A DNA stretch of 64,000 nucleotides from Aporrectodea caliginosa (GCA_020284085.1 JACEVL010000092.1:379353-443352), one strand, 5' to 3'; shown: positions 33,351 through 47,300, numbered from the stretch's first letter. A program made the numbers and translations. The notes: a model not told the origin generated them from the sequence alone.

Positions 33351-34336
33351 CACTATAGGTCTTAAAAACGCTTGTTCACACTAAAAACACTATACAACTG
33401 CTTAAACGCCGCCGTGGCCTCACGATCATTAGTGTTGCGAGATAAATTTAGATTTTTTGTGTCCCAAGTCGGTTTAAGTCGACTTGTGTAGAAAACAACT
33501 TGAGGTCACTTTTATGCACAAATTCGACTTGGGGGTCAGTTGCGCTAAGCAGAAACGACTCGACTCGACTTGGGATGCCCAAGTCGACTGGGGTCGACTT
33601 ATTGGGGTCGACTCCCAGGTCTAGGTCCACCCCACGTCACAACTCAATGATGAACCCGCCATAAGATTTACGCTCAACTGAGTTATTTATTTATTATTAC
33701 TCTTTATTTAGTGCACTCAACCCTGGATAATTTTGAATTTGGAGGAATGGTAACAAGCAAAAAGACTTCGAATTAGGCCTTCCTAAAAATTCAAATTACC
33801 GAAAAAGAAAACTATTTATTAAAAAAATTATTTGTTTTAGGCCTAATAATCAGAAATCTGTTCTGCTTGTTATTTTTCACCAACAGGTTTCAGTTCATCA
33901 AAATTGTATTTTTATAAAGCTGAAAGCAATTTAAGAAACTACCCTCAATAGGCCCTACTAGTATTTTACAAACAAATTACTAGCTGATGACTGGGCACTA
34001 ACACTAACAGCTAAAGTAGTATCAGTTTCGTTGCAATAATTGAAAAGCCATCCTTTTTTGATACTACTTCTCTGTCGTGTTTTTCTTACAATTTAGAGCA
34101 CCGATAACTTCTGTCGCTTCACACGGCTTTACCTAATTTTTAAAATTAGGGGCCTACAATTTTTATTTTATAAAATCAAATCTATAAATTGATTTAGATA
34201 TAATTAAGAAACTGTTATTAAAATGTAAATGTACAGATTTTAACAGGTAATTAACTTAGTTGATGCAACTGCGATGTCTGCCCAGCAGACAGCAGTCAAC
34301 AAATAAAGCTACATAGATTAAATATAATTATTATAC

Positions 34337-35290
34337 TGCAATATCTCTTCAACGTATTGTTGGTATTTTCAGTCGAAGCTGTCACTAGGGGGGCCAATCC
34401 GGCCATGGACCCCCCATTTGAAACTTACACAGGACGTGGCCCCCCAATCGCCAAGTAGACAACGTTCACTCTGTGATCTTTTGTGATGAAAAGAAAATGA
34501 GGATATATAAATAAAAATATTATATTTGTACAACTAAATAGCTTCTCTCAAGTGTTCTTTCTCAAATCTCAAATATCAAATTTTAAAATATTAGTAAAAC
34601 TACATCATTACTACATGGCTCCCGAAAAGGTAGTTGAATCATTCTTGCTTGGTTTGTGTACCATTTGTTAACTATTTCTGCCGAGTCCTGGTAAGCAATT
34701 CGTTTACCTCTGCTCAATCCAGATCCTTTGCCTGCATAGGTCCCTCCCTATGGAATAGACTTCCTCCTTCTCTACGCTCTGCAATCCTCACTGGTAGCAT
34801 CTCTATTCTCTACCTCTTTCTGCAACCTTAAACATTCCTTTTCTCTTGGAGTACCTCGCACTGGGAGCGCTTCTGAAAGGCTTATGCTATGAGAAGCGCT
34901 TTATAAATTATCAAATACAATACAATTCAATACCTTAAGGCTTATGGCGTTCTTATTTTCTAGATTTTATATTAATTTAAAAAAAATTATGATTTCCTAG
35001 TAGGCTACTACTGTCCACAGTCAAACTCAAAAACGACTCCAGCAACATCTTAGCTACCTACCAGTGACATATCTGATGCCTTTCAGTTTTGAAATAATAG
35101 AGCAATTTGTTCACATGACAGCCTAAAATGCAACCATTGCAGTGTGGAAATTCAAATTATTTTAAGTGGGCAGGGGCACATCCCCTCCCCAGACCTCATT
35201 CCCCTGCTCGGCAGTAGCGCGCCTCAGTGATCGTCCTTCTGCAATATCTCTTCAACGTATTGTTGGTATTTTCAGTCGAAGCTGTCACTA
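34337..35290. repeat. 51-bp direct repeat pair with a LINE tail between
   Basis: CTGCAATATCTCTTCAACGT and 30 further identical bases occur at 34337-34388 and 35240-35290. Between them, 34700-34930 reads FACIGPSLWNRLPPSLRSA (reverse-transcriptase end) and the GGGAGCGCTTCTGAAAGGC tail with (ATACA)n. Confidence 0.75.
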
Positions 35291-35637
35291 TTTATTTCGG
35301 CATCAGATAAACGGACGGTCGGGTCTATTACAGACACAAACTACAAAGTACAGACACGCGTGAATAATTGAATTTTAATGGTTAAAATAAAATTTGTGGG
35401 GTGTCGAAATTGAATTAGGTCTACTTGAAAAGATGCAATGAAACCAATAATTGTTTTAGAATTTGTTCCATACGCAAAAGCTTTGAATTCAAATGAAAAT
35501 AATCATTTTAATTGAAAAATGGCTAAAAGTGAAAAACTGTTAAAACACACTTTTTGTGAAAATGGCGCCCCCTAGATTGTGGCGCCCTAGGCAACTGCCT
35601 GCTTTGCCTGTGCCTAAGGCTGCGATACTTCCCCGAA

Positions 35638-36203
35638 AACAATCCTAAGTTTCGAACAACTATGCCAGAGTGCTGACACTCGCCTCTTCGATGCTGTTCG
35701 TGCAGATCCAGGCCATGTTACGAGCCTATAAGCTACCACTGGTGACCCTTCTAGCGAGCAATGTTAGCCATCTGACAAATACTCTGTACAAACACGACAG
35801 GCTTCAAGCTGTTTCAGACAGTCTGGCGCGCAAAACATTTATTATTAGGATGATTTTATTCGTGATTGTATACTTCATAATGTTCACCAAAGTGCGGTTA
35901 GCAATAATATTGTTTCAATAAATTATATACTTACTTACTTTATGATACTGCGCTATACAATTTGTCACGTGACGAAAATCACTGAAGGCTTCTGATTGGC
36001 TGCCTTGCTGATGGCGGAAAACAAGAAGGGATTTAAATTTGAGATCAGTTGAGCGAAAACTGTTACTCTGTAAAGGTCAGTTGGAATAAGTTGTTGCTTT
36101 CTTAATAAAACGAAAGTTAAGTTGAAAGGAAATAACCTTGTGATGATTCTTTATTTGAGTGGAGAAAGGAGTATTGATAATAATAATAATAATAATGATG
36201 ATG

Positions 36204-36238
<35 letters not shown>

Positions 36239-37134
36239 GACAATTTTTATGGCGCCATAACACAACCATGCCGTTAGAAGCTGGGACTATGGTTAGAAGC
36301 CGTTACAAGGGCGGTAGAGGTCCGGATTTACTAAATTGCTGCGAATGTCACCAAATTTTACCCGATGTAACCTCGCACCGAGAATAGTCAGACGCGCCTA
36401 GGTAAAAGCGTAGTTTACGTTGCCGAATTATTTTCATGTCGGTAAACTTGCGCTTTAGGGGTCCCGAATAATAACACCCATGTTGACGGGGAGTATGTAT
36501 GACAAGAGATCACACATAGCTCATTTGACAAACTTATTCTGGTATGTGTGAACTAAAATGTTAACGTTGCAATTAATTTGTGACGCTGAAATGATCGATA
36601 TGCCATAGGGCCTAATGGGCGAATAATCTGGGACGCTATAAGATATAGATAATTACCAATAATTTATAGTCCTATAATAGGCTACGCGTGTGTTGAACAT
36701 TAACAAATAAAAACCAACACGCAACTGCAGTAGGCCTACTTTTGTATAATTGTCAACCATAGGCCTAATTAATGGGTTAAATTGTCTGGTTACCGTGTGT
36801 GCTTATCCGAGCCCAGAATTACCCAGTCCATCTGCTTCTTCAGTGCAAGAGTCGTAGACTTGTACCGTATATAGTCTCCGTATACACTATCACAGCTTTT
36901 AAGAGGCAGGTAAGAAAAGTGGTTTATTAAGCATTCCAGGATAAGCTGCTGTGGTTCTAACGGACCATAATGTCTTCTGAATCAGACTCCGATGCAACGA
37001 CGATATCCGATGAACCGGTCGACACCAGTCCTGCTGAACAGAGTCCGTGTAATGGAGTCCCTTGCCATCATTTCAATGGGCATTAGATGAGACCCATCCT
37101 GAATTACGCAAAGCTTCGATTCATCCGCCAGCAT
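35638..37134. other. Intergenic with an (AAT)n microsatellite and a partial TIR-element copy
   Basis: 36176-36240 is (AAT)n. 36436-36515 matches one end of the element at 40091-40619 in inverse order (GGTAAACTTGCGCTTTAGGG, then AACACCCATGTTGACGGGGA). 35960-36030 has CACGTGACG and GATTGGCTG words like a promoter, but no gene could be tied to it. Confidence 0.5.
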
Positions 37135-37192
37135 CAGGGGCGGATCCAGGATTTCTGGTTGGGGGGGCGTAAATACTACCAATCCAATCCCG

Positions 37193-37226
<34 letters not shown>

Positions 37227-38022
37227 TAGATCACGCAAAACTATAATGATCCTTTTTATAGAAAATGTTATGGAACTTTAAAAAATATATAGTTTCTCAT
37301 ATAAAACAACTGGTCTCCACTGAAGGTTAACAGTGAAACGATTATAAATCAGTTATCGGTTTTGATCATGCAACCCTTGATCCAAAAAGAAAATAATTAA
37401 GTGTCACATGCCAGTGGATTAAGCAGTGTCATTCTCCTTGGATGCTTTCTGGCGTAGGCATTGATAATGTCATCAATGTCTAACTTGATATCCTTGTGGA
37501 CAAACAATAAAATGAGTGCATTAAATCTGTCCTCGTTCATTGTACTTCGGAAACACGACTTCACAAATCGCAGACTAGAATTTGCTCGTTCAACACTGCA
37601 AGCCGTGACAGAAGTGAGCAGCAAAATGTGAATTATTGTGGTAATATTTGGATACATAATACGACAGGAGCGGCTGTCAGCGATGGTGTCCGACAGGGTG
37701 CTTGGTGTGCTGTCAGCGTTTCTCCACATCTGCTGCCAAAGCTTTAACTCTTGATGAAACGAATCCGGCGAAGGCAGGTCATCGTGATAGTAATGAAGTA
37801 TACCATCAGCAGTGAGTGCGTCGATGTTTGAAACATTAGATGGAATATGAGACTTAGACCACGAATTGCTTGTTTCGCAAGATCTCCAAATCGTAGGCTA
37901 AACTGCTGAAGTAGACTGTCCAAATTGCAGTTATATTAGTTTTAGGTCAGTTTAGTTTGAGAACATTTGCTGCAGGTTTAGGGGGGCGTACGCCGGCTCC
38001 GCCCCCTCTAAATCCGCGCCTG
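37135..38022. mobile_element. hAT relic with transposase C-terminal fragment, 888 bp
   Basis: Ends CAGGGGCGGATCCAGG and AAATCCGCGCCTG are imperfect inverted repeats; AGCAT is repeated at both sides (37130-37134, 38023-38027). Both subterminal zones have G-runs (GGGGGGGCGTA) in the same orientation. Confidence 0.7.
37397..37729 (-). pseudogene. hAT transposase C-terminal dimerisation (hATC) domain fragment
   Basis: Reads YPNITTIIHILLLTSVTACS, VERANSSLRFVKSCFRSTM and RFNALILLFVHKDI, the hATC pattern (S...ER.FS.L...K...RS.M...R...L). The same frame continues upstream through ELKLWQQMWRNADS to about 37880, after which the similarity shifts frame, so the gene is broken. Confidence 0.85.
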
Positions 38023-40082
38023 AGCATTATCATTCGCCCATCGTCATCTGCCTCGGGCTCGTCTACCTATCACCCCTCACAGTTAATTAGGTTTCACCCC
38101 TTCAAAAATTCCTTGAATGCTTGACTTAAAAGAAACACATTGTCATGGAGCCCTCTTCCTCCTTTCTCTGGTCTCTCAGACAACGTATGTATAGCCTAGG
38201 CTACCAATGTTTAACGGCATCTTAAGTATAGCTACGAAGGGCGTTGACGTCTTTAGCGTTTTGATGTATTTTCACTTTTCAGATCATTTTCGTATAATTT
38301 TTTTATCAGTTTTCTTTCTCTGATGACAAATTATTAAAAAAATGAATTGAAGTAGGCCTACACCAACAACATTAATGACGGACAAGTTAAGGCAATTATA
38401 CAAAAATGAACTGATCAAGTAGGCCTACACCAAAAACTTTAATGACGGACAAGTAAGGCAGTGTCTTTCTTTTTGCTGTCTATGTTAATATTAAAAATAA
38501 CAGTTGCCTCGGTTGCCTGGACGTTAAGAGAAATGTAATGCAATGTAAATCTTCGACAATTTCTCAGCACCCACAAAAGCCACATCAGGGATATCAGCTT
38601 GGACACCGGAGCTATATAAAATCAAATCCGCAGCCATTAGCCAAGCTCCTCTGTTCGTTCCGGTAGCCTACCAGGTCAAAATCCGGGAGGTCAAGCCGGG
38701 TAGACAGCTCTCGGACAACCTGAATTGGATTTCATTTTATATCTCTGAACAACCCCCTCTGACTTAAAGCATAAGTTGGTGCATAGCAGCATAGCTTCAA
38801 CTAGCGCTTTATAAATTTTGATTTACGATTACAAAATAATTGTAAACGATAAAACGATGTTGAAAGACCCTATGTAGAGCGAAATCGGACAATCTGTCTA
38901 CGAGTACATCTCATAGACATCATATATTACTAAATGTATGATGTCTATGGTACATCTCTATGACAACGACCTCATATATATAACTCTATATAGCTCTATG
39001 ACTAGGTGGTTCTCGTGTCTTGTTCTTTCTGTAGCTTCCGGTTAATAAAATTAGAATTTATCCTTTAAATGGACGATATTAACAGTTTAGTTGGAAGTTG
39101 TTTAACGTTTAATTAGAGTTACAGCCGTTTCTTAAACTAGGAAGAAAGGATTAAACTAGGTAAGAATTAGTGTTGGCTTCGGCAATTATGAACGTTTCGC
39201 TGAGCTGCCGAACGTGATGGTAGTAAAAAAGGATAATTGCACAATAGTTGTGAATTCGAGATCGCCAAGCTTTTGTAATAAATTAGGTTTATTGCGGTTG
39301 TTGAGAAGCGTTTAAAGGAATGCATTTGTTGAATACAGTTACAAAACCAATGGAGAAAAACAGGTACAGTATGCCTATAAAAGGATAACATCGTGTGCGA
39401 CGTGTTTAGTTTTACTGCGTGTTGTCTTCGGTTTTATTAGAATTTCGCCATATTGTGTGTGATCAGTCGCGTTTACTTTTTAATCAGATTACTAATTTGT
39501 TTACATTTTGTTTCGGTAGTTAATTCTTCTAATGTTTTGTTTTTTGCTGTTCGCGTTAATGTATTAGCTGTAGCAAATTAGACAGATAAACTGCTTTTGT
39601 TGTTGTTATTCTTAGCCTATGTGTGTAAACAGTATTAGGTCGCGACCTGTATTGCTGAGAACATAATACGCGCGAACAACATGTTTACAGAGAACAAGAG
39701 CAAGCAGAGGGAGTAAACATGCATTATGGAGGTCGATCTGTGTATGTTGTGATAAGTCACCTTTGTGACCTTCCTCTGTGGAGAGTTCTATTTAGCACAA
39801 ATATGAATATAATAGAAACTGGGTAAAAGTGTATGATGGCTCGGTCACCGATATGGTCTACATAAACAATATGGCCGCCCCAGACTGGGAAAGAATAGAG
39901 GGCTATGACCTACGTCCCTACAACAGCCTAATATTTTTGCTAAAGTAAGTAAGTGAGTAAGTAAGTGTCCATTAAAACATAAATTGACCATTTATAGAAA
40001 TTTGCAAACCCTGTGTATTTCATGGCTTTAATCTGCTCACTGTGCTTGTTCACATTCCAAGCTGACATGTTTCAAGTCTGAA
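38023..40082. other. Intergenic, no gene supported
   Basis: A degraded LINE tail (CTAGCGCTTTATAAATTTTG) is at 38805-38830. At 39871 an ATG opens 24 codons (MAAPDWERIEGYDLRPYN...) and meets GTAAGT, but its phase does not fit the AFF-like exon at 41306; it may be an untranslated leader exon or chance. Confidence 0.4.
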
Positions 40083-40090
40083 GCATTTTC

Positions 40091-40619
40091 GGTAAACTTG
40101 CGCTTTAGGGGTCCCGATTTTCTGGCACATGGCTATATTCAAAGTGACTATGTATGCCAAGAGGTATCACCGCAACAATGACCGAAGTTAGCGAAAAGAA
40201 ATCAGACAAGATTACTGTAATGAAACAGTAAAAGCTGGACTGATAAAATAATTGTCTGCCGCAATTGAAGTTGGATTGATGACACTAGTTATTTGCTAAA
40301 GTAGAAGCTGGATTGACAAAGAAAGCGTGTAGTTTAGCGTCGTAAATGACTCGCCATTGCATGGCGAGTCAGCGTTGGTCGAATACAATTGACGAAAATA
40401 ATTGTTGCTAAATAGAAGTGGGATTGATGAAAGTAATTTTAGGTTAAATAGAAGTGGGATTGATTAAAATAATCTTGCTTGAATAGAAGCTGGATTCATT
40501 GCCGTTATAATGAAAATCATGGAAATAATTAAATTTACTTCAATGTGTGATCTCTTGTCATACATACTCCCCGTCAACATGGGTGTTATTATTTGGGACC
40601 CCTAAAGCGCAAGTTTACC
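40091..40619. mobile_element. TIR element with 25-bp perfect termini and exact 8-bp TSD, 529 bp
   Basis: GGTAAACTTGCGCTTTAGGG (plus five more bases) at the left is exactly complementary at the right. GCATTTTC is duplicated at 40083-40090 and 40620-40627. The interior has four to five degenerate copies of AATAGAAGTGGGATTGAT. Confidence 0.88.
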
Positions 40620-41319
40620 GCATTTTCTAAGCAGTAGAAGAATACTTAGTTAATCCATCCATTTCTACATCCTGTCAAGTTTGTTTCTTGATGTAATATT
40701 TTATGAAACTTGTCAAATTCAAATTGAGTCACTCATGGTTTGACAATTAAATATTTTACAAATAAGCCTCAATAGCATGTTAGAAGTTACAGTTCGTGTT
40801 AACAGGCATTGCTTTTTTAATGTATCAGTTGTTATGTAGACCAGTTGTACACTGAAAAGAAAGGTTAGGTAAGGTCTACATCCGTGGTCTTGAACATCCA
40901 CAAGTTATCATTAAACAACATTGAATACTGCTACTAGACGAGTGATAAATGCGTCAACGGCATGGTGGGATTTTGCGGGAAGGCAGGAGTGTCCGTGATG
41001 GACTGTCTGATCTGACTGTTTTGCTTCTTATTATTGGTTTATATTTAGCATTACACTACTTACTAGACACCATAGAAACATTGGTATGTCGCCATTTTAA
41101 TCACAGCGAGTGCAAGCAGCAAAGCACGTGCTTTTAATGCAATAGAAGGTCTGTGTTTCGGAAACGATAAGTTCGACTAAACAAATTTGGAATAATCAGC
41201 TTCATGACCATCTGTTTAATACACTGTGCATAATAGACACGTGCATGATAGAAATTGCTAGTTGACAATTGACAGTTCAGTTTCAATTTATGTATAGATT
41301 TGCAGACAAAGGAGCAGAA

Positions 41320-44300
41320 ATGATGAGTTCTTCCAGACGTGGGGAAGAAAGGCCAAATATAAATGATGTGGCATTTTCTTTTTCAAAGGTAAATAAAAAT
41401 TATTTATCTTTATCTTCAACTATTCACATTAATATAAGACACTCATGTTTTTACATTAATAACTGAACCAGAATTCTTATAACAAATTAAAGTCGTAATA
41501 GAACAAAGGGATGTGGTCATACCATTTCTTAGGCCTTTGAACCTGCAATGGATGCAACCCATGGACCTGGAGCTAATGCATTGCAGGACTTTACTTTCCA
41601 GAACATGCTGTTACCAACATAAATTGGCCACACGTAGCAATCATTGGCGACAGTGTTAAATGTATAATTATGTAGGTAAAAACTCGAAAGGATAATTCTG
41701 CAGGAAGAGGTTTTACTTGAAAATAATCGGAGTATGATTTAATTGCATTAGCAGTTTTCATTGGTTGGCGGTATAAGTAGCTAGATAACTTTTAGTCTCT
41801 ACATGGAGGTGATACTGGAGGTGTATGTGTGGTTATGGATATCAGAATCTTGATTGTTGTAACATGAGCAAATGGCTTCAAGTTTTTTTAGTCCAGACTT
41901 TAGTAAATAGCTTTGTTCGTGATCATGGATTTATTAATTATTAGTGAACTCTTGTGATTCAGGTGTCAGAGGAAAACCTTAGACATCTGAAGGAAACAAT
42001 GACGGTTGAGGATATTTTTAGGGTAAGTCAGTGATTTCTTAAGCATTTAAACATTAGTGATAGTTCTTGACTCTGAGCTCTCGTAATGGCAGCACAGTCT
42101 GCTACCTAGAACCTGTTTATTAAGATTATGAACTGGTTATTTCTGTTGTTTCCAACATAATGCCATGTTTTACTCCCATTTTGGATGGTAAGATATTAGT
42201 GGAGGCGACACATCATAGACCTGTGTCTGAGGAGAATTCTGCATGTTTCATGGTGGGATAAAATATAAAATAAAACTACATTATGGCAGACATGGGAGGA
42301 GGATACAGAGAACACATATCAAAAAGAGAAGATTAAAATGGATGAGAGACATGTGATTTGCGTTGACAAGGATGGAATAGCCAACCAAGTGACCTGTATC
42401 CATGAGTGAAAAAGGAAAGAGGGGAAGACCATGGAAGAATTGGCAGGAAACCCTCAGAGATGACTTGAGGTGCTTGGAGATGTTGTGGCACAAGGCCAGA
42501 AGACTGGTGACGGACAGACATGAATGGGGAATCTGTGTTACGCAATGCACAGACCTGCATGAGAAGGAGCAAGTACTAAACAAGTACTACGTGAAAGATT
42601 ACATAGAAGAAACATGCTTGGCTGTGCTTTGTATGTATTGCACATGTTTTAGTTGCACCTGAGAAACTTGTGCTATGCCAATGGCCAGTTTTGTTTTGAC
42701 TGACACTGGAATATTTAAGAACTAGTTCTGCAGTGTATGCGTTAATGATATTAATGGTTATTGAAAGTTTTTGGAGCTAATCTTAGCTTTGTGCTATTTC
42801 ATTTAAGAGATCTTTAATCAGTCTAACGATGGTAAAAATTGAAACCCTTTGATGTAAAACATTTCTTCAGCTTACCTGTAAGCCGCAAGTAATCAGAAAT
42901 AATTATATTTGAAGTAGTAATCATTAAGAGAAATCAGAATTAAGAGAAGTCGATGGGCTCAGTGACAGTAAAACACTCTTTGATGAAAGAATGTGCCTAT
43001 AAAAAAGAACTTTGAAGAATAAATATTTCAGTTCAACTTGTTGTGTACTTCATCAGATGTAAATTTAGTTGTTTTATTTTCAGGAAGTAACTGTTAAACC
43101 ACTTACTCCGCTTCCAGACAGAACTGCTTATTCCCCTCGAGATTTAGTAAGAAGTTTGGCATTTTTAGTACACGCTCATTGTTAAAGTGTTAAGGTGTAT
43201 GTCATCTTGGTGTAGGTCATGCAGAAGTTGTTGTGGTCTTATCTGGTTTGTATTTGAGAAGTGGTCTTTGGTCAGAGCAAATTTCTCCAGTTCTGGACAT
43301 GTAGCTAGTGTAAGCCAGCATTAATGTGAGAAATGGGTTTGGTACATTATGTCACACAGGGTTGAAATGGTGTGCACGTTTCATCGCAACAATCATATTC
43401 AAACTCTAAATAGAGATTCTGATCATTTATATTACTTATGACTTCCTCATTTGGCATATATGACTTGAATTATCATGGTTATTACATTACAGCCGCAGAG
43501 TTGGCCGTCTTGACATTTGGGCATCTGATAGCAATAGTCTAAATTGTATTGCCAGCTTTTCCATGTATCAGCTGTGTATTGTAACAACTGACATAAATAG
43601 TTTCAATCCTTCTAAGATTTGCCTAGCTGAGTTTATATACTTTTCTCCAACAAGTAGAACACAGCATGTTCTATAGGGTGCCATACTGTTATAAAATCGA
43701 CTCTTGTTTTAACTTGTCGATTATATGTTCCTACTATTTCCTGTAATCATACTGTGTCAGTTTGAATTGAATAAACAAATATTATTATTACCTGTATTTC
43801 AGTCATTTTCTTTAGAATAGAACTGACATGAATTGCTTTTTCTTGTAGTTAACACCCTCACCCAACAGGTCGTTGTCTGATGCGGATGGTTGTGAAAGCG
43901 ATAAGGACAGCATCAGCTCAGATGAAGAGCAGTCGTCTGAATCAAGTGACTCTGAATCAAGTAGTTCTGTTTCAAGCTCAGCCGAAAGCGACGAATCAGA
44001 CAGTGAGCAGAACAGTCCTGTTAATGAAGGATGGCTGCATGAAAATCTTGCTCAGTCGAGAGCAACCGTACCGAATTCGGTTCTCTCAAGAACGCCTACT
44101 GTAAGCCCGCCTGAGGGCAGGACAACATCTGACTGTGGAATAAAACTTAAATTAACCCTTCCAAAATCTGCAAATTCCAATTCGCAACCTCCCTACTTAA
44201 TCGACAGCACGGCCACTAATGAACGTTTTAACCCTATGCCAACGCAACCGGTGGTGCCTCACAAATCTACAAAGCGGCAAGACAAGTTGTCTGCTAACGT

Positions 44301-47300
44301 GCCAGTGCCTTCGACAGCCTCCGTTGTCGCTTCTGGTGGAACAGGAGCTGAAACGACGGTGCCAGGCACAGGCAGCGCAAATGCTGTGCCAGGCACAGCT
44401 ACTTCAACGACTGTGCCACAGAAAAAAGCACCGCCATCCCCCAGAACTCTTGCAAAACTTACCGGTCTCGATTTTAAACCGTTACCAAACATAAGCATTG
44501 GAAAGAAGCGACAGGCGAACGATGGAAATTCAAAAGCTGTCAGTAAGCACCAACGAACGGAGGACAGGCGAAGAGGATTGAGTGCTTTACAAAGAGCGTA
44601 TTCACCGTATGTTAAATTTCATCTTGTTAATACAGTGGTTGTTTAAATTTTGCCTACCGAGTCAGTTGCTGCATTTCTTCTGTCTTACATCATTATAAGT
44701 CAGTTTGGTCATAAAATGTTTTAAGGTTGTAAATTTTGGAATGTAGATACAAATTGATGTTAGCTTTGTAAGAAGACCAGTTTGTAATGCCACCTCATCA
44801 TGTGGCAGTGGGACATGATAGCCATTTGATAAGAACACTCGGCTTGAGATTAGGACAGTATGTGTTCGAACCTATCTGAGGCAGTTAGAGTAGAGACCAT
44901 GCGGATAGTTTGCACTTCAGAAGTCTGGATGGACGGTGATATCAAATGCAGGTGTCTGTATATTTGTTTGTATGTGTCAGAGCTCTCAATGGTCACTGCT
45001 GTAATGAACTTCTAGTGTGTATATATAGTAATTTCCGAATGAGCTAACAGCTGACCTAATAACTTGATCTATCCAAACCAAAGAGGCAATTGTAGAATAT
45101 TCTAAGGTAGGATAATGTAATATGCATTATATGTTGTGGTTTTAAAACTCCAAACCAGAAGTGATGATTATCTCCAGTTTAAGAGTCTTTCTTTGCAAAT
45201 TATAAACTGAATTTCATCTTGTGATGTAGTTGTATTCTATGCAAAATTTATTTGAAGCATGTACTGCTGGAGGTTGAAAGCAGTCAATAAACTTGGAAGG
45301 TTAGTTGCTGTTTAACGACGCTGTGTCAGAACAAAGTTGATTAGTGTTGCCCTCCTCCTTTCTCCAGGCTTGGGACTGACACTGTCAGAATATGAGTAGT
45401 GGCAGAGTTAACTTGGAAGGAAAATAGAATCAAACAGAAATATACCAAGAGTATTGGACAGTTTTTATGTTCAAACACTAAAGAAATAATTATTTCTTTA
45501 GTGCTTGAATACAAAATCTGTATAATTATCATTCTCGGTTACAAAGTGAATGCTTGTGCAAAGGGTCACATCTTTTGCTTTAGTTGTTTTCTTAGATGCA
45601 TTTCATATTTGTTTTCAGAGAACGGAACCGTGAAATCCCAAAACCAGTTACCATTTCAAATGGAGAATCATTGGAAGATGAGCTGGATGCCACTTCTATG
45701 GACTTTGATTCCATTGACTATAACATCACAGAAAGGACAATGTTTAGTGAAGATCCACTGGGTCTACGGAGGCTTCCGGCGGGTGATTCAGATCACTTTG
45801 GCTCTGACAAGGTCCATTCATTTTTCAGTGGAGTTGTCTCATTCATAGCTAAATTTAGGTTGACAAGGTTGAGAAATGGAAAAGAAGCTGGATGCCCAAA
45901 TTAAATTGATGTCTTAGATTTGGGCTTAATTTATTAACGATTCGCTTTGTGCCACAGAATATCAAGTAAAAGCAAAAAATTCATATAAATAAACTGGTAA
46001 TAAGTTGTCAAGCTCTGTGTTTACACCATTTGTCAATGCACTGATATCTGGTGAATATGTGATAGTACTAAGTAGTTTGGCAGTTTGTCCTCAAAAAGTG
46101 CACCCTAGTCCGACGACGAGTGTTTGGGAATAAGGATTCATGTTATTTGTCATATGATTGCCCTACCTATGCCTTAGTATCCGTTATTTATCTGCTCCAG
46201 GTGGAGGCAAATGGAGAAGCAGGTGATGGGAGTACTAAGCGTCGTCGGAAAAAGATTGGTGACATCTGGGGCTCGATGGTTACTCAGTCAGAGGGTCCCA
46301 CGGAAGAATTTCGCGAACGAGAGATTTTCTCAAGACAAGCAGCGATAAAGTCACGAAGAGGCGACTATAACAGCAGAAGAAGAGATTGGAGCAAACCGCC
46401 CGAGGAAAACGGACATTCGAGAGATTCCCACGATCGAGATCGGAGTAGTCATCGCGACCGAGAGAGAGAACGAGACAGATCCAGGGACAGGTCGAGGGAT
46501 AGAGATCGTGAACGAGATCGAGAAAGAGATCGAGGTCGAGAAAGAGGCCGAGATAGGTATCCGAGACCCATGACAAAATCGGTGTATTCACAAACTGTCA
46601 ATGATCAGGAGGATAAAGAGCGAAGTAATGTAGACAGTACAGACGGCAGTTGCTCGATCAGTGGAGGCGCAAACAATACAAAGTACGTACAAATGTTAAT
46701 TTATTTCTTCAGCCTTATGATGTTTAAACAGCATTTAATGGGAAACCAATGCAGGTCATCGTTAAGGGGTTAATGAAAGTGTACTAAAATGCATGGAAAA
46801 CTAATCCTGTTCATCGTTAAAGGGTTAAAATCAGGAAAGCCTTGTAACATGGCATGATGAATTTTATGCAACATGGTAGCATCTTAGAAGTATTTGTGTT
46901 ATTTTTTGACACTTCTACATTGTCTCAATATTACAATTAGTTACTGGTTGACATATAGATGGATGGTTGGCTTTGTAGAATTATTAAAACTCTTTGTAAT
47001 CTGATGTGGCTATTCACTGTGTTCAATTTGTAGGAGCTCGTTCGGGATTTCTCGTGTATTTAGCATTCCACTTGGAATAATCTTTTAATATAATTATGTA
47101 CTGTTCCAATCGATTCAGCCCAAAACTCATTTTCTGATTATGTAAAGTCTCGCTTCAATCGGTTAGAGAGCTGTGCAAGCAGTGCTTTTGGGATGTGATT
47201 GAAAGGTGCTATATATAAGTGTTTGTTACATTACATTATATACGCTACCCAAAATATTTTGATATTGAAAATGATAAATTTGACATTGATTCCATGTGGT

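Larger units (their letters stand above)
29426..33623. mobile_element. Inner TIR element with exact 8-bp TSD (4.2 kb with its own insertions)
   Basis: TAGACCTGGGAGTC at the left and its complement at the right, flanked by exact GGTCCACC duplications (29418-29425, 33624-33631). Both subterminal regions are packed with short GTCGACTT/AAGTCGAC and CGACTTG words in opposite orientations. Confidence 0.85.
29347..35617. mobile_element. Composite nested insertion, outermost layer (6.3 kb)
   Basis: Bracketed by the same 20 bp, GGCTGCGATACTTCCCCGAA, at 29327-29346 and 35618-35637. The left end CAGGGCCGGCCCTAG is a typical hAT terminus with GGCGCCCCAGGCAAAGC inside; the right end has GGCGCCCTAGGCAA and GCTTTGCCTGTGCCTAAGG but lacks the last bases of that terminus. 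Inner layers are listed separately. Confidence 0.6.

Noticed and set aside
36000..36055. ATG after CACGTGACG and GATTGGCTG (MAENKKGFKFEIS then stop) as a first exon
   Set aside because: Promoter-like words but no donor before the stop and no partner exon.
39871..39944. MAAPDWERIEGYDL... exon upstream of the AFF-like gene
   Set aside because: It ends in phase 2 while the frame entering at 41306 needs phase 1, so it cannot be the in-frame first exon; could be a leader exon.
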